A DNA stretch of 64,000 nucleotides from Microbacteriaceae bacterium. GTDB taxonomy: Bacteria; Actinomycetota; Actinomycetes; Actinomycetales; Microbacteriaceae. The notes under the pieces were generated by a model. The model saw nothing but the letters and a program-made list of their open reading frames with translations, ran no database searches and was not told the DNA's origin. Position numbers and translations under genes: made by a program. Below are positions 40,645-50,146 of this stretch, piece by piece. Within the stretch, counting starts at the first letter, position 1; each line of letters starts with the position of its first letter. The stretch spans positions 370,252 to 434,251 of the forward strand of contig JAPSJW010000002.1 of NCBI GenBank assembly GCA_031177985.1, in the 5' to 3' direction.

Positions 40645-42471
40645 GTGACCGTCCGCCCCCGACGCGCCGCCCTGGCCGTCGCCTCGACCCTCGTCGGCGC
40701 TGTCGGCGTCGGTGCCCTCGTGGCTCCCGCCGCGTCGGCGGCACCCGTCGAGGCGGCCGTGTTCCTCGCGCCGTACTACACGGAACTGGACCTGACCGGC
40801 GACGAGCAGGTGACCACCCCCGACCTCGAGCTCGTGGCGGACCGGCTCGGCGACACCGCCGCATCCGAGGGGTGGGATGCGGTGGCGACCGCCGACGTGG
40901 ACGCCGACGGCGTGCTCACGGTCGCCGACCTCGCGGCCCTGAGCCAGCGGATCATCTACGACGACGGCCCGTTCGAGCTGATCGAGGCCTCGGTCGTCGA
41001 CATGCAGGCCGCCATGAACGCGGGCGTCACCACCTCCGTGGCCCTCACCCAGGAGTACCTCGACCGCATCGCCGCCTACGACCGCACGGTCGTCGAGCCG
41101 GGCGGTCGGGCGCTGAACTCGATCATCACCGTCAGCGACGTCGCCCTCGCGGCGGCGGCCGAGGCGGATGCCACCCGTGCAGCTGACGGCATGACGAACA
41201 TGCTGCTGGGGGTGCCGATCGCGGTGAAGGACAACTACGACACCGTCGACATGCCCACGACGGGCGGCTGCGGATGCTGGAACGAGAACCAGACGGACAG
41301 CGACGCGTTCATGGTCGCCGGCCTGCGCGAGGCGGGCGCGGTCATCCTCGCGAAGGCGAGCCTCGACGAGTTCGCGTTCGGCTTCGCCTCGGAGTTCTCC
41401 TCCTACCAGCCGGCCGGTTCGTCGCTTCTCGTCGCGAGCCCGTACAACACCTCCCGCACGGCTGGCGGCTCGAGCGGCGGCACGGGCGCGGCGATCGCGG
41501 CCAACCTCGCGGGCATCGGGTTCGGCACCGACACGGGCGGCTCGATCCGCATCCCGGCGACCTACAACCAGCTCGTCGGCATCCGCCCGACGGTCGGCCT
41601 CGCCAGCCGCGACGGCATCATCCCTCTGGCGCTGAGCCAGGACACCGGCGGCCCGATCGCGCGCAGTGTGACGGATGCTGCGGTCGCCCTGGACGCGGTC
41701 GTCGGCATCGACCCGGCCGACCCGATCACCTCCGAGCAGGAGGGCCACGTGCCGGAGTCGTACACCGCCTACCTCGACGAGGAAGCGCTCGCCGGAGCCC
41801 GGATCGGGTACGTCGCGTCGATGATCGGCACCAACCCGACCAACCAGCGGCTCTTCGCCAAGGCGCGGGCGGCCCTCGAGGCGCAGGGTGCCACGGTCGT
41901 CGAGGTCGTGCCGCCGGCAGGATTCAGCGCGGTGCTCGCCGAGCCGAGCGGAAGCACGAACGAGTTCAAGCACGACCTGCAGGGGTACATCGACGGGCAC
42001 CTCGCCCCCGAGGTGACAGAGCGGTCGCTCGCCGCGATCGTGGCGGGCGGCGAGTACGTGCCGTCGCGGCAGAGCACCTACCTGACCCGTGACGCCATCA
42101 CCGAGGAGACCTACCAGGCGTGGGCCGGTCCGAACGGCACGCACACCGCAGCGATCGCGAACGGCAACGTGCTCGTCACGCAGCTGCTCGACTCGCTCGA
42201 TCTCGATGCGCTGGTGTACCCGTCGGGCACGCCGTACGGCACGCAGGGCTTGAACATGCGGCTGAGCCCGAACACCGGCATGCCGGCGGTGACCGTGCCG
42301 ATGGGGCAGTCGACCGCTGCCGACGGCGGCACCGTCGGTGCGGGAGCAGGGGTCAACCTCGAGTTCCTGGGACGCGACTACGCGGAGGGGCCGCTGCTCG
42401 GCCTGGCCTACGCGTTCGAGCAGGCGACCGGCGCCCGCACCGCACCGGAGTTCTACGGCCAGCTCGACTGA
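40645..42471 (+). CDS. Secreted amidase-signature enzyme with N-terminal dockerin-like domain
   Basis: A 608-aa exported protein from GTG 40645, which has GGAGGA eight bases upstream and gives a normal signal peptide; ATG at 40591, overlapping the cohesin gene stop, is the alternative. Residues ~50-105 hold two dockerin-type calcium loops, DLTGDEQVTTPD and DVDADGVLTVAD. The amidase-signature domain has the complete Ser-cisSer-Lys triad: Lys195 (VAVKDN), Ser276 (AGGSSGGTGAA) and Ser300 (DTGGSIRIPA). It hydrolyses an amide or peptide-like bond outside the cell; substrate unknown. The dockerin should dock it on the adjacent wall-anchored cohesin. Confidence 0.88.
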   Translation: MTVRPRRAALAVASTLVGAVGVGALVAPAASAAPVEAAVFLAPYYTELDLTGDEQVTTPDLELVADRLGDTAASEGWDAVATADVDADGVLTVADLAALSQRIIYDDGPFELIEASVVDMQAAMNAGVTTSVALTQEYLDRIAAYDRTVVEPGGRALNSIITVSDVALAAAAEADATRAADGMTNMLLGVPIAVKDNYDTVDMPTTGGCGCWNENQTDSDAFMVAGLREAGAVILAKASLDEFAFGFASEFSSYQPAGSSLLVASPYNTSRTAGGSSGGTGAAIAANLAGIGFGTDTGGSIRIPATYNQLVGIRPTVGLASRDGIIPLALSQDTGGPIARSVTDAAVALDAVVGIDPADPITSEQEGHVPESYTAYLDEEALAGARIGYVASMIGTNPTNQRLFAKARAALEAQGATVVEVVPPAGFSAVLAEPSGSTNEFKHDLQGYIDGHLAPEVTERSLAAIVAGGEYVPSRQSTYLTRDAITEETYQAWAGPNGTHTAAIANGNVLVTQLLDSLDLDALVYPSGTPYGTQGLNMRLSPNTGMPAVTVPMGQSTAADGGTVGAGAGVNLEFLGRDYAEGPLLGLAYAFEQATGARTAPEFYGQLD

Positions 42472-42486
42472 GCCACAGCAGCAGGG

Positions 42487-42521
42487 GAGGGGCTCGGGAG
42501 CGCATCGCGCCCGGGCCCCTC
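42487..42521 (+). terminator. Hairpin terminator after the amidase gene
   Basis: GAGGGGCTCGGG and CCCGGGCCCCTC pair (12 bp, one mismatch) around an 11-base loop, 15 bases after the amidase stop. Confidence 0.65.
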
Positions 42522-42534
42522 GGCTGTGCCCCGG

Positions 42535-42540
42535 TAGGCT
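42535..42540 (+). promoter_or_regulatory. -10 element for prfB
   Basis: TAGGCT ends 9 bases before the prfB ATG, so the transcript has almost no leader. Confidence 0.45.
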
Positions 42541-42549
42541 GTACCAGCC

Positions 42550-43659
42550 ATGATCGACCTCGACATCTCAGACGACATCGCCGCGCTGCGGTCCACCTTC
42601 CGCGACATCCGGGGGGTCGTGGGGGTCGAGCGGCTGGAACGGGAGATCGCCGACCTGAGCGAGCAGGCCGGGCGTCCCGACCTGTGGGACGACACCGACA
42701 AGGCGCAGAAGATCACGAGCGCGCTGAGCCACCGCCAGTCGGAGCTCGCGCGCATCAACAGCATCGAGTCTCGTCTCGACGACCTCGAGGTGCTCGTGCA
42801 GATGGCGCAGGAGGGCGACGACCAGGAGTCGGCCGACGAGGCGAAGGCCGAGCTCGAGAGCCTGCGCAAGGTGCTGGGCGAGCTCGAGGTGCAGACCCTG
42901 CTCGACGGCGAGTACGACGCGCGCCCCGCGGTCATCACGATCCGCGCCGGAGCCGGCGGCGTCGACGCCTCGGACTTCGCCGAGATGCTCATGCGCATGT
43001 ACCTGCGCTGGGCCGAGAAGCACAACTACTCCGCGACCGTCATGGACACCTCCTACGCGGAGGAGGCGGGCATCAAGTCGGCGACCTTCGAGATCGACGC
43101 GCCCTTCGCCTTCGGCACGCTGAGCGTCGAGGCGGGCACCCACCGCCTGGTGCGGATGTCGCCCTTCGGTGCGGCGGGCAAGCGCCAGACCTCGTTCGCC
43201 GCCGTCGAGGTGATCCCGCTCATGGAGGAGACGTCGGAGATCGACATCCCCGAGAACGACATCCGGGTCGACGTCTTCCGATCGAGCGGCCCCGGCGGCC
43301 AGAGCGTCAACACGACCGACTCGGCCGTGCGCATCACCCACCTTCCGACCGGCACGGTCGTCTCGATGCAGAACGAGAAGTCGCAGATCCAGAACCGTGC
43401 GGCCGCCATGCGCGTGCTGCAGTCCCGCCTGCTGCTCATCCAGAAGGAGCAGGAGGCGGCGACCAAGAAGGAGCTCGCCGGCACCATCACGGCGAGTTGG
43501 GGCGATCAGATGCGCAGCTACGTGCTCGCGCCGTACCAGATGGTGAAAGACCTGCGCACCGAGTACGAGGAGGGCAACCCCTCCAAGGTGTTCGACGGCG
43601 AGATCGACGGCTTCATCGCCGCGGGCATCCGCTGGCGCAAGCGCACCATCGAGGACTGA
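42550..43659 (+). CDS. prfB: Peptide chain release factor 2
   Basis: A 369-aa class I release factor reading UGA and UAA. It carries the codon-recognition loop [13 protein letters not shown] and the catalytic GGQ (Gly249-Gln251, [16 protein letters not shown]). The reading frame is continuous from the ATG, so the programmed +1 frameshift found in many bacterial prfB genes is absent here. The start follows a TAGGCT -10 nine bases away. ftsE, often the next gene in actinobacteria, is about 6.6 kb downstream. Confidence 0.97.
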   Translation: MIDLDISDDIAALRSTFRDIRGVVGVERLEREIADLSEQAGRPDLWDDTDKAQKITSALSHRQSELARINSIESRLDDLEVLVQMAQEGDDQESADEAKAELESLRKVLGELEVQTLLDGEYDARPAVITIRAGAGGVDASDFAEMLMRMYLRWAEKHNYSATVMDTSYAEEAGIKSATFEIDAPFAFGTLSVEAGTHRLVRMSPFGAAGKRQTSFAAVEVIPLMEETSEIDIPENDIRVDVFRSSGPGGQSVNTTDSAVRITHLPTGTVVSMQNEKSQIQNRAAAMRVLQSRLLLIQKEQEAATKKELAGTITASWGDQMRSYVLAPYQMVKDLRTEYEEGNPSKVFDGEIDGFIAAGIRWRKRTIED

Positions 43660-43683
43660 GGCGCAGCGCCCCTGACGCGCAGC

Positions 43684-43728
43684 GATGCCGGACCGGCCGG
43701 CGATGGAGAAACCGACCGGCCCGGCATC
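43684..43728. terminator. Hairpin between convergent prfB and Mn-catalase genes
   Basis: GATGCCGG and CCGGCATC form the outer stem with a further CCGG pairing inside. No T-run on either strand. Confidence 0.55.
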
Positions 43729-43734
43729 CGTCTC

Positions 43735-44616
43735 TCACTCCTTGCGGAGCTTGTCCTGCACCGTGCCGGCGATCTTCTCCATCGTGTTCGGCAGCTCCGT
43801 CGTGCCGTAGAAGCGCGCATCCGGATGGGTGGGCGGCGGGGCGGGGACGCCCGCGGGCGGCTCTGCGACGTATTCGAACTCCCCGTGGCCGTCAGGCGTC
43901 GGGCCGCTGGCCCAGCTGCCCTCGGACGCGTGCTCTCCGTTGCTGAAGTTGATGTACTGGTAGGCCACGTCGTCGGCCTCCTTCGACTTCGGGAAGTTGC
44001 TCGGCACCGGCAGCTGCTCCAGACCGTCGGCCTGCAGCTCGACGCACGCGGCCATCCACTGGTTCTGGTGCATCGTGTCGCGGGCGATGAGGAACCCGAG
44101 GAGGTCGCGCACGCCCTTGTCGTCGGTCATGTGGTACAGCCGCGCGGCCTGCACCCTGCCCTGCATCTCGGCGTTCACGTTCGCGGTGAAATCGGCCAGC
44201 ATGTTGCCGCTCGCCGTGATGTACGAGCCCTGCCACGGGTTGCCGTTGCTGTCGACGGCGCGCGCTCCGGCGCCCGCGACGATCGCGTGCTGCACGTCCA
44301 TGCCGCCGATCACGGCGGCGACGGTCGGGTCGTTCTGCACGGCGTCGTCGGTGATGCCGAGCGGCGCCTTCTCGAGCAGCTGCGCGATCATCGTCGCGAG
44401 CATCTCGACGTGCCCCATCTCCTCGGCTCCGATGCCGTACAGCAGGTCGCGGTACTTGCCGGGGATGTGCGCGTTCCAGGCCTGGAAGCCGTACTGCAGC
44501 GCGACCGAGATCTCGCCGTACTGGCCGCCCAGCACCTCCTGCAGTTTGCGCGCGTAGACCGCGTCCGGCTTGTCGGGCTTCGCCTTGTGCTGCAGTTCCT
44601 GACGGTGGAAATACAT
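43735..44616 (-). CDS. Manganese catalase
   Basis: A 293-aa non-haem di-manganese catalase that dismutates hydrogen peroxide in the cytoplasm. Start at 44616 (MYFHRQELQ), with GGGAGGGA upstream. Metal ligands fit the family: Glu35 (GQYGEISVAL), Glu66/His69 (GAEEMGHVEM), a Glu near 147 (VNAEMQGRVQAARLY) and the His in RDTMHQNQW. The C-terminal ~70 residues are Pro/Gly-rich, ending in a Lys-rich tail. First gene of a block that separates prfB from ftsE. Confidence 0.95.
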   Translation of the reverse strand: MYFHRQELQHKAKPDKPDAVYARKLQEVLGGQYGEISVALQYGFQAWNAHIPGKYRDLLYGIGAEEMGHVEMLATMIAQLLEKAPLGITDDAVQNDPTVAAVIGGMDVQHAIVAGAGARAVDSNGNPWQGSYITASGNMLADFTANVNAEMQGRVQAARLYHMTDDKGVRDLLGFLIARDTMHQNQWMAACVELQADGLEQLPVPSNFPKSKEADDVAYQYINFSNGEHASEGSWASGPTPDGHGEFEYVAEPPAGVPAPPPTHPDARFYGTTELPNTMEKIAGTVQDKLRKE

Positions 44617-44777
44617 TCGGTCCCTCCCAAGGGGTCCGCCACGCAGGTCCCAGTCGCCGTGTGCGGCCGCTGCGCGGTGCTCCCTCCTCACGCTAGGAAC
44701 GGCAACGAGGATGCGTCAGGGGTTGTCCGACGGGAACGCGCCGTCTACCTTCCCGCCTGCGGCGTGTCGAGGGGCAC

Positions 44778-45803
44778 TCAGGCCGTGAGACGGGCGACGA
44801 GCTCGCGGCGGCTGCGCACCTCGGCCTTGCCGAAGACCGCCTTGAGGTGGTCCTGCACCGTGTATGGCGAGAGGTGCAGGCGGTCGGCGATGGCCGCGGT
44901 CGAGGCGCCGTCGATCACGAGCTCCACGACCTCCTGTTCGCGACGGGAGAGACCGAGAGCCGCCATCGTGAGCACGGCCGCGTCGTCGCCGGCGACGGTG
45001 TCGAGGCTGACAGCGACCGCTCGGGTGCCGCCCGCGGCATCCGTCAGCAGTGAGCCGCGCACGCGGATCCAGCCGCGACCGGGCGCCTGCACCCGCACCT
45101 CCGCCGTGCCGCCGATGCGAGCCGTGACGACCGCGGTGACGACCGGGATCGGCACGGCGCGGCGACCGCTCGGGTCCAGCTCCTTCAGCAGCACGGCCGC
45201 GTCGTCGGTGCGGGCGACGATGCGGCCCAGCTCGTCGACGACGGCGACGCCGTGTGCCGGGCGCTGCATCCGCTTGAACGATGCCTGCCCCCAGCGCATC
45301 CCGGCGGCGAGGATCGGGGCGAAGGAGCGCAGCAGCTCCGCCTCGTCGGCGTCGAAGTCGCGCGGACCGGGCTCCCGGTGGATGGCGAGACCGCCCCAGA
45401 GCTCCCCGCCGATCACCCCGGCAAGACGCGCCTCGTGCTCGAGGCCCAGCACGGGGGACTGGAACTCCCGGTAGCGCGCGCTCGCCAGCTTGTCGCCGCC
45501 CGTCTCGTCGCTCAGCAGCGCCAGCGGGTCGTCGCGGGTTGCGATCGCCGAGAAGGTGTCGGAGGCCTCGACCCTGTACTCGTAGTGTGCGAACGACGGG
45601 TAGGCGTCGTCGGGCAGCCCGATCTTGATGGAGCCGGCGATGAGGCCGGTCTTCGGATCGAAAGGCGAGATCACGGCCGCCTCGAACGGCACCACCCGGC
45701 GCAGGAGGTCGAGGGCCTCCTCGGCGAAGTCGATCCAGCTCAGGCGGGCCTGCGCAACACGGGCGAGGGCCGCCCGGGCCTCGACGTGCCTGACCTCGTT
45801 CAT
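44778..45803 (-). CDS. LuxR-family transcriptional regulator with GAF-like sensor region
   Basis: A 341-aa regulator. Residues ~20-165 look like a GAF-type sensor (LLRRVVPFEAAVISPFDPKTGLIAG...VIGGELWGGLAIHREPGPRDFD), ~190-260 like a PAS-type fold, and the C-terminus is a LuxR HTH (LGLSRREQEVVELVIDGASTAAIADRLHLSPYTVQDHLKAVFGKAEV). The start at 45803 is the ATG before the conserved part; the long open frame upstream is antisense to the next gene. Divergent from the AfsR-like gene; ligand unknown. Confidence 0.88.
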   Translation of the reverse strand: MNEVRHVEARAALARVAQARLSWIDFAEEALDLLRRVVPFEAAVISPFDPKTGLIAGSIKIGLPDDAYPSFAHYEYRVEASDTFSAIATRDDPLALLSDETGGDKLASARYREFQSPVLGLEHEARLAGVIGGELWGGLAIHREPGPRDFDADEAELLRSFAPILAAGMRWGQASFKRMQRPAHGVAVVDELGRIVARTDDAAVLLKELDPSGRRAVPIPVVTAVVTARIGGTAEVRVQAPGRGWIRVRGSLLTDAAGGTRAVAVSLDTVAGDDAAVLTMAALGLSRREQEVVELVIDGASTAAIADRLHLSPYTVQDHLKAVFGKAEVRSRRELVARLTA

Positions 45804-45896
45804 CGCTCCCAGTATCGCGGGCGAGCGAGCCTCACTCACGCCCCAGAACGGGCGGTATCCCAGATTCGTGGGATCGACAGAGGCACGCCGGATCCC

Positions 45897-45902
45897 TATC
45901 GT
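45897..45902 (+). promoter_or_regulatory. Leaderless promoter -10 of the AfsR-like gene
   Basis: TATCGT ends 6 bases before the GTG at 45909; no Shine-Dalgarno sequence. Confidence 0.4.
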
Positions 45903-45908
45903 GCTCGG

Positions 45909-48665
45909 GTGCCCGAACTCTGCGTCTCCCTGCTCGGCGGAGTCGCCGTCCTCGTCGGGGAGGAGCGTCATCCCGTCAAGGGCGTCATCCCCGGAGCGAT
46001 CGTCGCGCGGCTGGCGCTCGCCGAGGGGGCCGTCGTGTCGACGGACACGCTCATCGAAGAGCTCTGGGCCGACCCGCCAGAGTCCGCTGCGGCGTCGCTG
46101 CGGGTCGCGGTCTCGAAGCTGCGCTCCGGGACGCTGGGGGCAGTGCTCGCCGGAGGCCGCGGCGGCTACCGCCTCGACGTCGAGCCCGACCGGATCGATC
46201 TGGTGCGCCTGCTGCGCCTGCTCGAGGATCCGCACGCCCGCTCGCGGGACGAGCTCGAGGAAGCCGAGCACCTGTGGGCCGAGGACCCCCTGCACGACCT
46301 CGCCGACCGGCCCTTCGCCGAGACCCTGCGCATCCGCTTCCGCGAGCTGCGTCGAGCGGCCGCCGAGGAGCTCGCGCGTCTGCGCATCGAGTCGGACGAC
46401 CACGGCGACGCCGCGCTCGGTCTCGAGCGGATCGCGGGCGAGTTCCCGCTGCACGAGCGTCCGGTCGAGCTGCGGGCGCTCGCCTTCGCGCGCGCGGGCC
46501 GCACCTCCGACGCGCTGGCCGAGATCGACGCCTTCCGCCGCCGGCTCGACGACGAGCTCGGGCTCGACCTGCCGTCGTCGCTCGACGAGCTGCGGCAGTC
46601 GATCGTGCGCCAGGTGGCCCAGGTCGTGGCGCCCCGCGACGCCGCGACCCGCGTGGTGCGGCACGGCATCCCGATCCCGCTGACCCGGTTCGTCGGACGC
46701 GAGCGGGAGCTGGCGGCGGTCGAAGACGGTCGCGCCGCGGCCCGACTGGTCACCCTGGTCGGCCCGGGCGGTGTCGGTAAGACGCGTCTGGCGGTGGAGA
46801 GCGCGCGGCGCTCGACCCGCACCACCGACGACGAGCAGTGGATGGCCGACCTCGCCTCCATCACGAGCCCCGACCAGGTCGTGCCCGCCATCGCCGACCT
46901 CGTCGGCGCCACCACGCCGGCGGTCGAGGCCATCGCCCGCGTGCTCGACGGGCGCCGCGCCCTCCTCATCCTGGACAACGCCGAGCACGTGCTCGAGGTT
47001 GTCCGCGCCGCGGTGCGGGCCCTGCTGGAGCAGTGCGAGGGGCTCACCGTGCTCGTCACGAGCCGCGAGGCCCTCCGCATCCCGGGGGAGCGCCTCGTGC
47101 AGGTCGCGCCGATGCTCGGCGGTGCGCTCGGCGACGCCGAGCAGCTCTTCCTCGACCGGGCCGCCGACTCCCGTCCCGAACTGGACCTCGAACGCCGCTC
47201 CGACGCCGTGCGCCGGCTGGTGACGCTGCTGGACGGCATCCCGCTCGCCCTCGAGCTTGCGGCGGCGCAGCTCGACGTGCTCGAGCTCGACGAGGTCGCC
47301 GAGGCGGTGACGGCGGGCACCGCGACCGGCACGACCTCCTCCCGTCACTCCAGCGTGACGGAGGCCATCCGCACGAGCGTCGACCTCGTCTCCGCCGACG
47401 AGCGCGACCTCCTCGGTCAGCTCTCCCGGTTCGCCGGCACCTTCGACACGGATGCCGTGGCCGGCATCTGCGTCGCCGAAGGCGACGTCGTCCCGCTCAC
47501 CCGGAGGCTCGCGCAGCGCTCCCTCGTCGCCGTCGTGGAGCACGAGCGGCTCGGGTCACGGTTCCGCGTGCTCGAGTCCGTGAAGGCGTATGCGCGCGCT
47601 GGACTCGCCGTCTCCGACGAGGAGGGCTGGGACCGTCGTCACCTCGAGTGGTTCGCGGCGCAGGTCGATGCGATCGAGCCGCAGCTGCGCTCGCACGGCG
47701 CCTCGAAGGCCTGGGCGGTGCTCGACGTCTCGACTCCCGACCTGCAGCAGGCCCTCCGCACCGCCGTCGCGCTCGGCGATCGCGGGGCGGCGCTGCGCCT
47801 CACGGGCGGGCAGGCGCACTACTGGATGAGCAGGGGACTGCTCGCGGAAGGCCGCGGCGCGATCGAGGCGGCGCTGGCCGTTCCGGGCGACGCCGACGAC
47901 CGTGTGGAAGGCATCGCCCTCTCCGGCGTCGCCCTGCTCGCGTATCAGTCGGGCGACCCCGCGGCCGCCACCGCCTACCTTCAGCGCGCTATGGAGTCCT
48001 CCACGGCTGCCGGAGACACCAGCCGGGTGGCGATGATGCTCGGCTACTTCGCGTACGCGGCGACCCTGTTCGGCGACAAGGAACAGGGGCAGGGTCTCAT
48101 CGCGCAGGCCGTCGCGACCTCCGAGCACGCCGAGCCCTGGGCTCGGGCCGAGGTGCTCATGTGCCAGGGCCAGGCGCTGCGGGCGCTCGGCAAGCCCGCG
48201 CAGGCGCTCGACAGCCTCGCCGAGTCGCGTCGCATCGCCCTCGAGGTGGGCTACCAGTGGATCGCGACGAGCGCCACGTATGTCGCCGGCAAGGTGCTGA
48301 TCGACGTGCGGCGCGCACGTGACGCGGTCGACACGCTCGTGCCGGGCGCCGCATCCGCGTATCTGGGGGAGGACCCGATGGGGTCGCTCGCCCTCATGCA
48401 CGCCGTCGGCGGCGCGTGCGCGTTCCTCGAGCAGCATCGTGTCGGAGCGATGATCTTCGGGGCGGTCGACCGGCTCGGCCGCCGCTACGGCTACAACCCG
48501 GTGCAGACGGAGGGGGCGGATGCTCAGCAGCACCGGGACCGCATCGCCGAGGGCCTCACTCCCGGCGAGTTCCAGCAGGCCTATCGCGCGGGCGAGCAGC
48601 TGGAGTTCGATGACCTGTTCCGCCTCGGAGCAGGCGTGCGTCGCGCGCGTGCAGTCGCGGCCTGA
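45909..48665 (+). CDS. AfsR/SARP-type regulator (winged helix + BTAD + NB-ARC-like ATPase + TPR)
   Basis: A 918-aa STAND-type regulator. Residues 1-90 form an OmpR-like winged helix (LIEELWADPPESAAASLRVAVSKLR), ~95-240 a bacterial transcriptional activation domain, and ~265 onward a nucleotide-binding module with Walker A GPGGVGKTR (~285) and Walker B RALLILDNAEHV; the C-terminal ~300 residues are TPR-like. Such proteins switch by ATP binding and bind direct repeats through the winged helix. Start GTG at 45909. An 11-bp direct repeat directly downstream, before the surface protein gene, is a candidate target. Confidence 0.9.
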   Translation: MPELCVSLLGGVAVLVGEERHPVKGVIPGAIVARLALAEGAVVSTDTLIEELWADPPESAAASLRVAVSKLRSGTLGAVLAGGRGGYRLDVEPDRIDLVRLLRLLEDPHARSRDELEEAEHLWAEDPLHDLADRPFAETLRIRFRELRRAAAEELARLRIESDDHGDAALGLERIAGEFPLHERPVELRALAFARAGRTSDALAEIDAFRRRLDDELGLDLPSSLDELRQSIVRQVAQVVAPRDAATRVVRHGIPIPLTRFVGRERELAAVEDGRAAARLVTLVGPGGVGKTRLAVESARRSTRTTDDEQWMADLASITSPDQVVPAIADLVGATTPAVEAIARVLDGRRALLILDNAEHVLEVVRAAVRALLEQCEGLTVLVTSREALRIPGERLVQVAPMLGGALGDAEQLFLDRAADSRPELDLERRSDAVRRLVTLLDGIPLALELAAAQLDVLELDEVAEAVTAGTATGTTSSRHSSVTEAIRTSVDLVSADERDLLGQLSRFAGTFDTDAVAGICVAEGDVVPLTRRLAQRSLVAVVEHERLGSRFRVLESVKAYARAGLAVSDEEGWDRRHLEWFAAQVDAIEPQLRSHGASKAWAVLDVSTPDLQQALRTAVALGDRGAALRLTGGQAHYWMSRGLLAEGRGAIEAALAVPGDADDRVEGIALSGVALLAYQSGDPAAATAYLQRAMESSTAAGDTSRVAMMLGYFAYAATLFGDKEQGQGLIAQAVATSEHAEPWARAEVLMCQGQALRALGKPAQALDSLAESRRIALEVGYQWIATSATYVAGKVLIDVRRARDAVDTLVPGAASAYLGEDPMGSLALMHAVGGACAFLEQHRVGAMIFGAVDRLGRRYGYNPVQTEGADAQQHRDRIAEGLTPGEFQQAYRAGEQLEFDDLFRLGAGVRRARAVAA

Positions 48666-48669
48666 GCCC

Positions 48670-48691
48670 AACGTAAACGCAACGTAAGCGC
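48670..48691 (+). promoter_or_regulatory. 11-bp direct repeat, candidate SARP/AfsR-type binding site
   Basis: AACGTAAACGC and AACGTAAGCGC are abutting 11-bp repeats, each a heptamer AACGTAA plus four bases. They lie 48 bases before the surface protein ATG and directly after the AfsR-like gene. SARP-type winged helices are known to bind heptamer direct repeats spaced at 11 bp. Confidence 0.6.
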
Positions 48692-48739
48692 CCCGAATCG
48701 GCCCCCCTGGGAACCTTCCCACCCGGCCACGATCGAGAC

Positions 48740-50146
48740 ATGACATTCCTCAGCACCCGTTCCGCCCGTGCGGGTGTCGCGGTCGCGCTCGCCGCGCCGC
48801 TCTCCCTCGGGACGGTGGCCTTCGCGGCCGCCGCCGCCGAGGGCGACCCCGACACCATCGCCCCAGACACCACTCTCAACCGGATCACCGTCCCGGCATC
48901 CGGCTGGATAAGCGGCGTCACCCCGTTCTCGATCACCGCCACCGACACCGGAGGCTCCGGAGTAGCCAGCGTGAGCTACCGCATCGACGGCGGCGCCGCG
49001 GTCACCCTGCCCGGAGCAGCCTCCGGCCAGGTCTTCCTCTCGGAGGGTGAGCACATCGTCGAGTACTGGTCGACCGATGCCGCAGGCAACGTCGACCAGC
49101 CGGCCAGCGCCACCTTCCGCATCGACGCGTCGTTCCCGCGGATCACCTACGGCAACCCGCCGCAGCTCGCTCAGGGCTCGATGGTCGCCCTCGACTTCGC
49201 CTGCGAAGACGACCTGTCGGGTATCGCCTCCTGCGAATCGGACCTGCCGGTCGGGGCTCCCGTGCCGACGGACACGCTGGGCTGGCACGAGATCTCGATC
49301 ACCGCCACCGACGTCGCCGGGCACAGCTCCCACGCGCCCTACGTGTACCAGGTGGTGCCCGCGGACACCGCCCCGCCCAGCGTCACGATCTCCGTCGCGC
49401 CCGAGCCGGCGTCCGGCTGGTACACGTCCTACCTCGGCATCGCCTTCGACGCCGCGGACCCGAGCGGGATCGGGTCTCTGCACTGGGCCAGCGACGGAGC
49501 CGTGTCGGCGAACGGCGACGCGGTCGGCGAGTCGAGCCTCGGCTGGGATCACACCTTCGAGGGGGTCACGGAGTTCCGTGCCTGGGCGTTCGACAAGCTC
49601 GGCAACCGCTCGGCCGACGTGACCCGCACCGTGCGCCTCGACACGGTCGCCCCGGCGGTGACCCTGCCCGCCGCCGCTGAGTTCGAGCAGGGCGAGGAGG
49701 TCGAGCTGGCGCTCGACTGCACCGACGCCACCTCGGGCGTGGCGGAGTGCGGCATCGTCGGCTCCCCCTCGCTCCTGCTCGACACCACCCAGGTCGGCCC
49801 GGCTCAGGTCGCCGCGTACGCGGTGGACCGGGCCGGCCACCGCACCGAGGTCGTCTACGAGTACACCGTCACCGCACCCGACCCGGTGGAGCAGCCGGGC
49901 GAGCAGCCGAACGAGCAGCCCGGCGAGCAGCCCGGTGAGGAGCCCAGTGAGGAGCCGAACGAGCCGGCCCCCGCCGCGCCCGTCGAAGGCTCCGGCGACG
50001 GCGCCTCGGGTGGCCCCGCCACCGACCGCGCGGACTCGCTGGCGACGACCGGCCCCGACCTGCTGACCGGCATGATCGCGGCGGCCGGTCTGCTCATCGG
50101 CGGTGCGCTCGCCTCGCTCCTGCGCCGCATCCCCGAGCGGCACTGA
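48740..50146 (+). CDS. Surface protein with Ig-like repeats and LATTG sortase signal
   Basis: A 468-aa exported protein. After the signal peptide ([20 protein letters not shown]) come four Ig-like modules of about 85 residues, recognisable by recurrent D(T/P)xxP starts and ATDxxGxxSxxxxY or AxDxxGNxS strands as in OmpL47/HYR-like adhesins. A Glu/Pro/Gln-rich stalk (~385-415) is followed by LATTG, a hydrophobic helix and RRIPERH, a class E sortase signal. Probably an adhesin or wall-exposed binding protein; a promoter-proximal 11-bp direct repeat suggests control by the AfsR-like regulator upstream. Confidence 0.85.
   Translation: MTFLSTRSARAGVAVALAAPLSLGTVAFAAAAAEGDPDTIAPDTTLNRITVPASGWISGVTPFSITATDTGGSGVASVSYRIDGGAAVTLPGAASGQVFLSEGEHIVEYWSTDAAGNVDQPASATFRIDASFPRITYGNPPQLAQGSMVALDFACEDDLSGIASCESDLPVGAPVPTDTLGWHEISITATDVAGHSSHAPYVYQVVPADTAPPSVTISVAPEPASGWYTSYLGIAFDAADPSGIGSLHWASDGAVSANGDAVGESSLGWDHTFEGVTEFRAWAFDKLGNRSADVTRTVRLDTVAPAVTLPAAAEFEQGEEVELALDCTDATSGVAECGIVGSPSLLLDTTQVGPAQVAAYAVDRAGHRTEVVYEYTVTAPDPVEQPGEQPNEQPGEQPGEEPSEEPNEPAPAAPVEGSGDGASGGPATDRADSLATTGPDLLTGMIAAAGLLIGGALASLLRRIPERH

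Noticed and set aside
42550-42640. Programmed +1 frameshift in prfB
   Set aside because: The frame is continuous through the N-terminal region and no in-frame UGA slip site is present.
44778-47543. A 921-codon open frame on the minus strand covering the LuxR gene and the AfsR-like gene
   Set aside because: Only the part from 45803 leftwards has recognisable domains. The rest is antisense to the AfsR-like gene and reflects high GC content.
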